Of a DNA stretch of 64,000 bases, positions 9,058 to 16,544 are shown piece by piece. Position 1 is the first letter of the stretch. Every line of letters starts with the position of its first letter. This DNA is from Myxococcus guangdongensis (GTDB lineage: Bacteria > Myxococcota > Myxococcia > Myxococcales > Myxococcaceae): the NCBI RefSeq assembly GCF_024198255.1, contig NZ_JAJVKW010000002.1:372001-436000 (forward strand), in the 5' to 3' direction. Below the pieces are notes generated by a model. It made no database searches. It was not told the origin of the DNA and was given only the letters and a program-made list of their open reading frames with translations. Made by a program: the position numbers and the translations under genes.

Positions 9058-11880
9058 ATGCACATGAACCGCCTCGCGCTTCTCTCCTGCCTCGTCTCCC
9101 TCGCCTCCGGCGCCCAGTCCGTGCCGGACGCTGGCGTCACCGCCGGGCCCCAGGCCGTCGACACGCCCTCCTCCTCCGCGCCGCCGCAAGCCAAGAGCGC
9201 GGGGAGCACGGCCCGCCCCAAGCAGGGCACCCACAAGAGCGCGGCGACGCCTGCGGTGGAGGCCCACACCGCACAGGCCACCAACGAGCGCCCGGAGTCC
9301 TCCGGAGGCGCCCCCCGCATCCCACAGGCCGCCCACGAGGACTCGGCGGCGCAAGCCCCCCGCGCCCCACAGTCCGCCAACGAGAACGCGACGACGTCCC
9401 GCGGCGAGCAGGCCGCCAACGAGAACGCGACGACGTCCCGCGGCGAGCAGGCCGCCAACGAGAACGCGACGACGTCCCGCGACGAGCAGGCCGACGACGA
9501 GCGCGACGAGGCGGACGACTCCGCGTCGGAGGACAACGAGGACACCGAGCCCCGGCGCGGCTACGGCCAGCGCAGCGAGAAGACGTCCGAGGAGACGGCG
9601 CGGGCCGAGCGCAAGCGCTCGAAGCGCGGCAAGAAGTCGCGCGACGGCCGTACGGACTCGTCACGCGAGACGCGCGACCTGTGCGAGGACGAAGACCTGG
9701 AGGATGACGACAGCGACGAACTGTCCGTCCTCGCGCCGCTCCAGCTCGACGTCGACGGACGCGCGCTCACGCCGACCACGCTCGAGCTGCACGGCCTCCA
9801 TCGCCTGACGGACGCACAGGTCCGCTCCTTCATCCGTCCGGCCACCGACGAGGGCGGCGCGCCCACGCCGGCGAATCTCCGGCAGACGCTGCGCCGCCTC
9901 GCGCGCACGGGCCTGTTCTCCCGCGTGGAGCCTCGGGTGCGAGTCACCGAGCAGGGCGTCGCGGTGCTCGAGGTCCACCTGGAGGAGCACCCCATCGTCA
10001 CCCAGGTGGAGGTGGAGGGCCTGCGGGACATCCAGCTCGATGAAATCCTCGAGGAGTTGCTCCACCTGCCGCCCCGCTTCCCGGACGAGGACAGCGACGA
10101 GGATGACGAGGAGTTCGTCGCCACCCTGCGGGTGAGCGGCGCGCGTGGCACGCTCATCGTCACCAAGCCCTGCCCGCCCCGGCACCCGCCGCGCGAGTGG
10201 CTGGCCCGCATGGACAAGGACACGTACCGCCCGGGCATCGTCCTCGGCGGCGTGACGGCCGCGATGCAGCGCGCGTTGAGGGAGCTGCGCGGGGACGGCT
10301 ACATGCTCGCGAGCCTCTCGGGGACGCTGACGCCGGACGGCAAGCTCACCGTCATCGTGGACGAGGGACGGCTGGAGGCCGTGGACGTGGTGGGCGTGGA
10401 GGGCGACATCGCCGACCGCGTGCGCGACGCGCTGGACCTCAAGCCCGGAGACGTCTTCCTGCGCAGCGACGCACGGCGCGCCATGGAGCGGCTGGAGTCG
10501 CGCCTGCCCTTCCTGCAGGCGAAGAGCGTGGACACCGACGCCAGGGACGCGGCCCGGCGCCGCGACGCGCGCATCATCGAGGAGCGCGCCGCTGATGGCG
10601 TGCGCCACTACCGGACGCAGGAGCAGAAGCGGAAGGAGAAGCGCCGCCGCGACAACGTCGAGATGGAGCTGAGCTGGGGCGAGCTGCTCGAGTCCTGGCG
10701 CCACGGCCGCGACGGCGACGGCATCACCCTGGAGGGCCGCAAGCTGGTGGTGCACGTGCGCCCGCGCCGTCCGGATGTCGACGTGTCCCTGCTCCCCATC
10801 CACACACAGGTGACGGGACTCGCGCCGGGGCTCGCGGGCTCGTTGCGCATCTGGGACGGGAAGGACCGCATCCACACCACGCTCGACGCCGCGGCGTTCC
10901 TGGCGCTGCGGCTGGGCGGCCAGAAAATCCCCGACGACCCCGAGGGCACCCGGCGCCAGCGCCGCGTGAACCTGCTCGGCGGCGCGAAGGTGGAGATTCC
11001 CGCCGTGGGCCTGGCGGAGCTGGGCGCCCAGGCGCACGACTTCACGGACACGCTGGACCGCTGGCGGATGAGCGACATCGACTCGTCGCTGTACTCGGCG
11101 CTCATCAACCGGCCGGACCGCGACTACTTCCGTCGCAAGGGCGTGGCGGGCTTCGCCACCTTCCGCTGGTCCGACTGGCTCGCCGGCGTCGAGTACCACT
11201 CGGACCGCTATGAGACGCTGCGCAGCTTCTCCCCGCCCCTCTCGCTGTTCCGCCGCGACTCGCCGCCCTTCCCCAACGCGCCGGTGACGGAGGGCCGCTT
11301 CCAGTCCGTGGTGGCCCGGGTGGAGTACGCCAGCGGCGCCCCGCGCGGCGCGAAGGTGGGCTCGCTGTTCCGCACGCCGGAGACGGCGCTGCTCGACATC
11401 GATGGAGACTGGGACCACCGCCCGTTCCTGCACGCCTTCATGACGCTGGAGGTGGGCGAGGGCCCCGCGACCACCGGCGCGGACGAGCGCTTCTGGAAGC
11501 TGGTGAGTGACTTCTCGATGGTGGTGCCCACCAGCTCGAAGACGGGGCTGCGGCTGCGCCTGCGAGGCGCGGGCGGCGACAACCTGCCCGAGCAGAAGCG
11601 TGAGGCACTGGGTGGGTGGACGGCGCTGCGAGGCTTCGGCTTCAAGGAGTTCAAGGGCGACGTGTCCATGCTCGCGAGCGCGGAGTACCGGTGGCACGCC
11701 TTCGGTCTCTTCACGGACCTGGGCACGGTGCGTGGAGACGGCGAGTGGCTGGACGCGCGGCTCGGGGTGGGCGCGAGCTTCCACTTCACCGACGACGTGC
11801 GCGTGGACGTCGCGTGGCGCACGGACGAGAAGGCCACGGCCACTCCCGAGGCGCGCCTGTTCTTCGTGCGGACGTTCTAG
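9058..11880 (+). CDS. Omp85/BamA-superfamily outer-membrane protein with long acidic N-terminal extension
   Basis: From the ATG at 9058 (a second ATG is two codons on) the product is 940 residues with a signal peptide (MNRLALLSCLVSLASGAQS). Residues 20-220 are low complexity, with tandem ANENATTSRGEQ repeats and Asp/Glu-rich stretches. Residues about 225-520 carry POTRA-like modules (LDVDGRALTPTTLELHGLHRLTDAQV, HPIVTQVEVEGLRDIQLDEI, GKLTVIVDEGRLEAVDVVGVEG). From about 560 onward, alternating strands run to a terminal aromatic strand ARLFFVRTF, as in Omp85 barrels. A WTALRGFGFKEFKGDVSMLASAEYRWHAF segment resembles the conserved late-barrel motif. The family inserts or exports proteins at the outer membrane; the substrate is unknown. 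The frame is open further upstream but lacks a signal peptide there. Confidence 0.8.
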   Translation: MHMNRLALLSCLVSLASGAQSVPDAGVTAGPQAVDTPSSSAPPQAKSAGSTARPKQGTHKSAATPAVEAHTAQATNERPESSGGAPRIPQAAHEDSAAQAPRAPQSANENATTSRGEQAANENATTSRGEQAANENATTSRDEQADDERDEADDSASEDNEDTEPRRGYGQRSEKTSEETARAERKRSKRGKKSRDGRTDSSRETRDLCEDEDLEDDDSDELSVLAPLQLDVDGRALTPTTLELHGLHRLTDAQVRSFIRPATDEGGAPTPANLRQTLRRLARTGLFSRVEPRVRVTEQGVAVLEVHLEEHPIVTQVEVEGLRDIQLDEILEELLHLPPRFPDEDSDEDDEEFVATLRVSGARGTLIVTKPCPPRHPPREWLARMDKDTYRPGIVLGGVTAAMQRALRELRGDGYMLASLSGTLTPDGKLTVIVDEGRLEAVDVVGVEGDIADRVRDALDLKPGDVFLRSDARRAMERLESRLPFLQAKSVDTDARDAARRRDARIIEERAADGVRHYRTQEQKRKEKRRRDNVEMELSWGELLESWRHGRDGDGITLEGRKLVVHVRPRRPDVDVSLLPIHTQVTGLAPGLAGSLRIWDGKDRIHTTLDAAAFLALRLGGQKIPDDPEGTRRQRRVNLLGGAKVEIPAVGLAELGAQAHDFTDTLDRWRMSDIDSSLYSALINRPDRDYFRRKGVAGFATFRWSDWLAGVEYHSDRYETLRSFSPPLSLFRRDSPPFPNAPVTEGRFQSVVARVEYASGAPRGAKVGSLFRTPETALLDIDGDWDHRPFLHAFMTLEVGEGPATTGADERFWKLVSDFSMVVPTSSKTGLRLRLRGAGGDNLPEQKREALGGWTALRGFGFKEFKGDVSMLASAEYRWHAFGLFTDLGTVRGDGEWLDARLGVGASFHFTDDVRVDVAWRTDEKATATPEARLFFVRTF
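9376..9492 (+). repeat. Three tandem 39-bp repeats in the Omp85-family N-terminus
   Basis: Three consecutive in-frame copies each encode ANENATTSRGEQA, the last with Asp for Gly. The copies differ by one base, so the array is recent or kept uniform. It falls in the disordered region between signal peptide and first POTRA-like module and probably varies in copy number between strains. Confidence 0.9.
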
Positions 11881-11886
11881 AGGCCC

Positions 11887-12492
11887 ATGGCACGCACGGG
11901 AACACACGGGAGACGAAGGCTCGGCGCGGCGATGGTGGCCGCGCTGGGACTGCTCGCGCCCCAGGCCCTGGCGGAGGAGCCTCGCGTCGCCTGCACGGCC
12001 ACGCTGTCCGGTCGGCGCGTGCTGGTGCGCCCGGAGGCCTTCGCATTCCTCTCGGAGGAGTTGGACCGGTTGGTGCGGTTGGGCATGGCGGGGAAGTTGG
12101 AGGTGGAGCTGTCGCTGTGGAAGCGCCGGACGCTGTGGTTCAACACACGGCTGGACGGCGCGCGGCTCACCCAGGTGATTGGCTTCGGCCGTGATGGCTA
12201 TCTGCTGGATGGACGGCTGCTTGCGCAGGGGCCCGCGGCGCTGGAGCTGGACCGCGTCGCCTGGACGCTGGAGTCCCGCGCCGACACGGGCGACCGCTTC
12301 ATCGTCCAGGTGGAGGTGAGGCTGAACGTGGTGACGGCGGCGAGCCTCGGCCGCATGGCCTCGTGGCTGCGATGGAAGGATGAAGAGGGCGAGGGGGGCC
12401 GCACCAGCCTGACGGGGACGCTGCTGCGCTCCGTCGCGGAAGACCTCACCCGACGCGCCTCCGGGCGCTGCGACGTCGCTCCGCCCACCTGA
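11887..12492 (+). CDS. Secreted protein of unknown function, DUF4390-like
   Basis: The 201-residue product has an Arg-rich N-terminus and signal peptide (RRRLGAAMVAALGLLAPQALA, cleavage after ALA). The mature part has strand-rich segments: FAFLSEELDRLVRLGMAGKLEVELSLWKRRTLWF, QVIGFGRDGYLLDG and RFIVQVEVRLNVV. This layout resembles DUF4390 proteins, exported proteins of about 190 residues with no known activity; I hold that match loosely. It starts six bases after the Omp85-family stop, so it is very likely co-transcribed and could be a periplasmic partner of that protein. Confidence 0.75.
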   Translation: MARTGTHGRRRLGAAMVAALGLLAPQALAEEPRVACTATLSGRRVLVRPEAFAFLSEELDRLVRLGMAGKLEVELSLWKRRTLWFNTRLDGARLTQVIGFGRDGYLLDGRLLAQGPAALELDRVAWTLESRADTGDRFIVQVEVRLNVVTAASLGRMASWLRWKDEEGEGGRTSLTGTLLRSVAEDLTRRASGRCDVAPPT

Positions 12493-12508
12493 GGCGGAGG
12501 GGACGCCA

Positions 12509-12539
12509 GAGGACTCACGGCCCACTCCCGTGAGTCCTC
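12509..12539 (+). terminator. 12-bp perfect hairpin after the Omp85 operon
   Basis: GAGGACTCACGG, a 7-base loop, then CCGTGAGTCCTC forms a perfect 12-bp stem 16 bases after the stop of the upstream gene. No run of T follows. Position and stem length favour transcription termination. Confidence 0.6.
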
Positions 12540-12558
12540 ATCAACGACAGACACCCGC

Positions 12559-12575
12559 GCCCATCCTGGATGGGC
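12559..12575. promoter_or_regulatory. 17-bp palindrome before a lipoprotein gene
   Basis: GCCCATCC-T-GGATGGGC is perfectly symmetric about one base and lies 49 bases before the lipoprotein start, where a promoter is expected because a strong hairpin ends the previous operon. It is a candidate operator; no regulator is known. Confidence 0.35.
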
Positions 12576-12624
12576 TCCCACGAATCACGGTGCCCGGCCT
12601 CGCGCTGGGGCACGGAGAATGGTC

Positions 12625-13032
12625 ATGCGCTGCTGGCTTCTCACCTTGTCCGTCCTGCTCACGTCGTGTGGGCTGCGTCTGGAGCCGCTCGGGAGCACGG
12701 TGCATGTCTTCGCGCCCGAGGACGCGGAGGCCCACGGCGCGAGCATCCCCGTGCTCTACCTGGAGGAGGGACGCGCCCTCTTCTTCCCCGAGGGCGTGAG
12801 CGGCGCCGCTGGCGCGGTGGAGCCACGCCCCAGCGAGCTCATCGCGCTGGGACAGCGCAAGGACATCGTCATCGTCGCCGTGGACCCGGAGCCCGGCGGG
12901 CCTCTGCATGGGATTGAACGCTTCCTGGCCGCCCAGGCACAATCACTCATCAACCGCACGCCGCACCACGCCACCCAGCTTCAAGGAACAACCACCTTGA
13001 CGTCCGGGCAAGGCCAAATCAGAATTCATTGA
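12625..13032 (+). CDS. Small predicted lipoprotein, unknown function
   Basis: The 135-residue product begins MRCWLLTLSVLLTSCG, a clear lipoprotein signal with lipidated Cys15. The second of two nearby in-frame ATGs was chosen because GGAG then lies eight bases upstream; the first would leave only two. The mature part contains AHGASIPVLYLEEGRALFFPEGVSGAAGAVEPRPSE-type strands and a Gln/Thr-rich tail. No family is recognised. It probably sits at the membrane as a stand-alone gene or with the next lipoprotein gene, which starts 56 bases later. Confidence 0.75.
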   Translation: MRCWLLTLSVLLTSCGLRLEPLGSTVHVFAPEDAEAHGASIPVLYLEEGRALFFPEGVSGAAGAVEPRPSELIALGQRKDIVIVAVDPEPGGPLHGIERFLAAQAQSLINRTPHHATQLQGTTTLTSGQGQIRIH

Positions 13033-13088
13033 CTCAATGGCAAAAGCAACCAGACTGCGCGCCCTCATCTACCCCTGGGGGGATTTTC

Positions 13089-14156
13089 ATGCGCAATGTC
13101 GTCCGTGGACTCGTGGTCTGGGCGCTGTGCTCCACGCAACTGGGCTGTGGCCAGGAAGAGCTGCCACCCTCGCACCTGGAACCGGACATCGAGGCCGTCG
13201 CCTCCTCGTCCGCCCCGTTGAGCGCGAATGACGTGGGAGTCATCGCGCCGGAAACGGGCTGCCCGGCCTTCGCCCCCACTGTCTGGATTCACATGGACAA
13301 CGAGGACAGCCGCCAGTCCAGCCATACCAGCGGCTGGGTGGGGGCCACCCAGGTGAACGGGGCCGGCAACACCACCTTCACCTTCTGTCGGGTCGACGGG
13401 AACAAGTTCAAGGCGCTCTCGACCAGCGCGGGTCCTTCGAGCAACTTCGCCCTGCTGAAGCTGGGGGCGAGCTGTCCCGCGGGCAGTGCCGAGTTCGGTC
13501 GCTACTTCGACAACGAAGACCGCGACAACATGAACTCGAACTCGAACTCGGAGAACATCTGGCCCAACGTGCAGGGTCGGGACACGACCCTGTACTTCTG
13601 CCTCTTCACGGGAGCGACGACTCCCGCCAGCTCCCTGCCCATCCTCGAGTTCGAGTATGGCGTCTTCGCGACGCCATACTTCCGCTTCGGCAAGGGGGCG
13701 GGGGTCATCTTCAACGACGACGAGGACACCCGGAACGCCAACGCCTACACCGTGGACTACGATTTCCAGTGGGCGGCCAAGGCCATCGTCACGGAGGGCG
13801 GGAACACGACGCTCTACACGGCACTCGCCGCGTATGTCTATTGCGGCGACAACAGCTGCAATGCCCAAGAAGGCGAGAGGAGCTGTCCTTCGGACTGCAC
13901 CGTCTGTGGCAATGGCATCTGCGGTCCCCGGGAGACCGCCACCTCCTGCGCCGATGACTGCGGTTGGTGCGGCGACGGGGTCTGCAGCAACAGCGAGAAC
14001 TCGAGGACGTGCGGGAGCGACTGCGCCCGGTGCGGTGACTTCGTCTGCAACGGTGACGAGACGCCCCAGACCTGTCCGCTCGACTGCCGCAACTGCAACG
14101 ACCTGACCTCCGACCCGGACGGACTCATCCCCACCTGCCCCGGCCCCAACGGGTAG
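13089..14156 (+). CDS. Cys-rich surface lipoprotein with four CGDGxC-type repeats
   Basis: The ATG preceded by GGGGGG gives a 355-residue protein with lipobox STQLGC (Cys20). Residues about 60-250 hold a two-part module with recurring WIHMDNEDSR / YFDNEDRDN / IFNDDEDTRN Asp/Asn-rich turns, each followed by FCR or FCL, which suggests duplicated Ca-binding-like units. The C-terminal 95 residues carry four repeats of the type CGDGVC-x8-C-x3-C, common in secreted myxobacterial proteins and probably disulfide-bonded. No catalytic motif is seen. The gene ends at a strong bidirectional hairpin. Confidence 0.8.
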   Translation: MRNVVRGLVVWALCSTQLGCGQEELPPSHLEPDIEAVASSSAPLSANDVGVIAPETGCPAFAPTVWIHMDNEDSRQSSHTSGWVGATQVNGAGNTTFTFCRVDGNKFKALSTSAGPSSNFALLKLGASCPAGSAEFGRYFDNEDRDNMNSNSNSENIWPNVQGRDTTLYFCLFTGATTPASSLPILEFEYGVFATPYFRFGKGAGVIFNDDEDTRNANAYTVDYDFQWAAKAIVTEGGNTTLYTALAAYVYCGDNSCNAQEGERSCPSDCTVCGNGICGPRETATSCADDCGWCGDGVCSNSENSRTCGSDCARCGDFVCNGDETPQTCPLDCRNCNDLTSDPDGLIPTCPGPNG

Positions 14157-14165
14157 CCGTATCCA

Positions 14166-14195
14166 GAGGCGCGCCGCGACGCCTTGGCGCGCCTC
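14166..14195. terminator. 10-bp perfect bidirectional hairpin
   Basis: GAGGCGCGCC, a 10-base loop, then GGCGCGCCTC lies between the convergent lipoprotein and oxidoreductase genes and touches the latter's stop codon. There is no U-tract. Confidence 0.6.
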
Positions 14196-15207
14196 ACCCC
14201 ACCCGCACCACCGCGCGCCCGAAGTTCTCGCCGCGGAACAGCCCGGCGAAGAGCGCGGGCGCGGACTCCAATCCGTCCGCCACGTGCTCACGGTGCTTCA
14301 GCGTCCCATCCTGGAGCCACCCGCGCAGCGCCGTCCGCGCCTCGCCGAAGCGCGCGGAGTAGTCGAGCACCACGAAGCCCTCCATGCGCAGCCGCTGGAT
14401 GATGAGGAACGGCGTGTTCTTCAAGCCCGCGCGCTGCTCGGGCGGCACGCCGTAGTCCGCCACCAACCCCGACACCACCACGCGGCCCCGGAGCGCCATG
14501 CACGTGAGCGTCGCGTCCAGCATCGTCCCGCCCACGTTGTCCAGATACACATCCACGCCGCGCGGACACTCGCGCCGAATCGCCGCGCCCCAATCCGTCT
14601 CCGCGCGGTAGTCGATGACCGCGTCGAAGCCGAGCGCCTCCTTCACCCAGCGGCATTTCCCGGCCCCACCCGCGATGCCCACCACCCGCGCGCCCTGCCG
14701 CTTCGCAACCTGCCCGGCGATGGACCCCACCGCACCGGCCGCCGAGGACACCAGCACCGTCTCGCCCTCTTTGGGGCGCCCCAGCTCCAGGATGCCGAAG
14801 TACGCCGTCAGCCCTGGGATGCCCAGCACGCCCAGCTCCGCCGACAGGGACTCGGCGCCGCGCTCCACCTTGCGCAGGCCCTTCGCGCTCACCACCGCGT
14901 GCTCGCGCCAGCCCCACCCTCCCGCCACCACGTCCCCCGCGGCGTAGCGCGCGTCCCGCGAGTCCAGCACCTCGCCCACCGTCGCGCTCCCGATGACCTC
15001 TCCGGGCTTCAACGCCGGCGCATACGAATCCACGCCGCCCAGCCGCGCCAACGTCCCCGGGTCCACCGACGCGAACAGCGTCCGCACCCGCAGCTCCCCC
15101 TCCCCGGGCTCGCCCACCTCCACCGGCTCCAACCGGAAGTGCTCCGGCTCCGGACGCCCGGGAATGTGGCTCGCGAGGACGATGTGACGGCTCGACAGAG
15201 GGCTCAT
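14194..15207 (-). CDS. NADP-dependent oxidoreductase, zinc-free MDR family (CurA/PTGR-like)
   Basis: The ATG before SPLSSRHI was chosen because GGAG lies seven bases upstream; it gives 337 residues. The protein shows the quinone-reductase/leukotriene-dehydrogenase type of medium-chain reductase: an N-terminal GroES-like domain (RTLFASVDPGTLARL), LGIPGLTAYFGILELGRPKEGETVLV, then the dinucleotide-binding loop SSAAGAVGSIAGQVAK. VDVYLDNVGG and RMEGFVV further match the CurA/prostaglandin reductase group. Zinc-ligand cysteines are absent. Such enzymes reduce alpha,beta-unsaturated carbonyls with NADPH. It is divergent from a flavin-dependent dehydrogenase-like gene, with a palindrome between them. 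Confidence 0.92.
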   Translation of the reverse strand: MSPLSSRHIVLASHIPGRPEPEHFRLEPVEVGEPGEGELRVRTLFASVDPGTLARLGGVDSYAPALKPGEVIGSATVGEVLDSRDARYAAGDVVAGGWGWREHAVVSAKGLRKVERGAESLSAELGVLGIPGLTAYFGILELGRPKEGETVLVSSAAGAVGSIAGQVAKRQGARVVGIAGGAGKCRWVKEALGFDAVIDYRAETDWGAAIRRECPRGVDVYLDNVGGTMLDATLTCMALRGRVVVSGLVADYGVPPEQRAGLKNTPFLIIQRLRMEGFVVLDYSARFGEARTALRGWLQDGTLKHREHVADGLESAPALFAGLFRGENFGRAVVRVG

Positions 15208-15264
15208 CGACAGGCTCCGGGTTCGAGGCACCCCACCTTCTTCCGTCCACCTCCGACTGGCAAC

Positions 15265-15282
15265 AGGAAGTCATGTCTTCCT
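15265..15282. promoter_or_regulatory. Near-perfect 18-bp palindrome between divergent redox genes
   Basis: AGGAAGTCATGTCTTCCT is symmetric except for one T/T pair. It sits 12 bases before the ATG of the acyl-CoA-dehydrogenase-like gene and 58 bases from the divergent reductase start, a typical place for a shared operator. No regulator gene is adjacent. Confidence 0.4.
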
Positions 15283-15294
15283 AGGCTGTCCGCC

Positions 15295-16461
15295 ATGACG
15301 AGTCTCCCCACGCCCCCCGTCCATCCCCTGCTCGCCACCGCCCGGGAGCTCGCGCCGCGCCTGTCCGAGCGCTCGGCCGAAATCGAGAGCGCGCGCCGTC
15401 TGCCCACGGACCTCGTCACGGAGCTCAACCGCGCGGGCGTCTTCCGGATGATGATTCCCGAGGCCTACGGCGGCCTGGAGCTGCACCCCGCGCTCTCGTT
15501 CCAGGTCATCGAGGCGCTCTCACGCGCCGACGGCGCCACGGGCTGGAACGCGATGATTGGCTCGGCCACCGCGCTGACGGCCGCGTGGCTCCCGGAGGCC
15601 GTGGGACGCGCCATCTTCTCGCGACCCGATGTCATCACCGGCGGCGTGGCCGCGCCCCTGGGCCGCGCCGAGCGCGTCGAGGGTGGCCACCGCGTCACCG
15701 GCCGTTGGAGCTGGGCGAGCGGCAGTCAGCACTGTCACTGGCTGATTGGCGGCGCGCTGGTGACGGAGGGTGGCAAGCCCCGCATGGTGCGCGAGGGCGT
15801 ACCGGAGACGCGCCTGTGCTTCTTCTCCGCCGAGCACGTCACGCTGCACGACACGTGGTTCGCCGCGGGCCTGTGTGGCACGGGCAGCGGCGACATGGAG
15901 GTGAAGGACCTCTTCGTCCCGGACGACCACGGCTTCTCGTTCTTCGCGCCTCCGCGTGTCGCCCGTCCGCTCTACGGCTTCCCCTTCGGCCTGCTCGGCC
16001 TGGGCATCCCCGCGGTGGCGCTCGGCATCGCCCGGCGCGCCATCGACGAGCTGACCACGCTGGCCCGCCAGAAGACGGTGGTGGTGGAGCGCAGGCTGCT
16101 GGCCTCGCGCCCCGCGGTGCAGGAGGCCGTCTCCGAGGCCGAGGCCCTCGTGCGCTCCTCGCGCGCCCTCGCGCTGGAGACCATTCACGCCCTCTTCGAC
16201 GAAGCCTCGCGTGGCCCCGCCTCGGTGCGCGCGAGGGCCGAGCTGCGCCTGGCCATGACGCACGCCACGCGAAGCTCCGCGCGGGCCGTGGACCTCATGT
16301 ACGAGGCCGCGGGCGGCCCCGCCGTCTTCCACTCGAGCGCGCTCCAGCGCTGCCTGCGCGACGTGCACACCCTCACCCAGCACGCCATGGTGGCCCGGCC
16401 CACGCTGGAGCTCACCGGCGGAATCCTCCTGGGCTTCGACCCGCCCACGCCCGTGCTCTGA
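15295..16461 (+). CDS. Acyl-CoA dehydrogenase-family flavoprotein (HsaA-type monooxygenase-like)
   Basis: The 388-residue protein starts with a helical N-terminal domain (LLATARELAPRLSERSAEIESARRLPTDLV), then RMMIPEAYGGLELHPA. A central beta domain follows, with GRWSWASGSQHCHWLIGGAL and TWFAAGLCGTGSGDMEVKDLFVP, and a C-terminal four-helix domain ends MYEAAGGPAVFHSSALQRCLRDVHTLTQH. The GTGS-DMEV and QRCLRDVHT motifs are those of the flavin-dependent monooxygenase/indole-like branch (HsaA, DszC relatives), not of classic fatty-acid dehydrogenases. It would need reduced flavin from a partner reductase. The upstream part of the frame is antisense to the reductase gene and was excluded. Confidence 0.88.
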   Translation: MTSLPTPPVHPLLATARELAPRLSERSAEIESARRLPTDLVTELNRAGVFRMMIPEAYGGLELHPALSFQVIEALSRADGATGWNAMIGSATALTAAWLPEAVGRAIFSRPDVITGGVAAPLGRAERVEGGHRVTGRWSWASGSQHCHWLIGGALVTEGGKPRMVREGVPETRLCFFSAEHVTLHDTWFAAGLCGTGSGDMEVKDLFVPDDHGFSFFAPPRVARPLYGFPFGLLGLGIPAVALGIARRAIDELTTLARQKTVVVERRLLASRPAVQEAVSEAEALVRSSRALALETIHALFDEASRGPASVRARAELRLAMTHATRSSARAVDLMYEAAGGPAVFHSSALQRCLRDVHTLTQHAMVARPTLELTGGILLGFDPPTPVL

Positions 16462-16470
16462 GCCGGAAAT

Positions 16471-16515
16471 AAAAAGAGGCCCGGCCTCCCTGAAGCGCTG
16501 GGAAGAGACCGGGCC
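16471..16515 (-). terminator. Rho-independent terminator of the arylsulfatase gene
   Basis: Read leftward, GGCCCGG, an inner TCCC/GGGA pair, then CCGGGCC is followed by TCTTTTTATTT. This is one of the few hairpins in the window with a true U-tract, so intrinsic termination on the minus strand is well supported. It may also act on the convergent dehydrogenase-like transcript. Confidence 0.75.
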
Positions 16516-16544
16516 CCGAGGGGCGACGACATGTCACCCCATGC

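Noticed and set aside
9376..9492. CRISPR-like short repeats
   Set aside because: The three 39-bp units are directly adjacent without spacers and encode in-frame peptide repeats.
14284..15294. N-terminal extension of the acyl-CoA-dehydrogenase-like gene by about 337 residues
   Set aside because: The added part is antisense to the reductase gene and has shadow composition; the conserved domain starts just after 15295.
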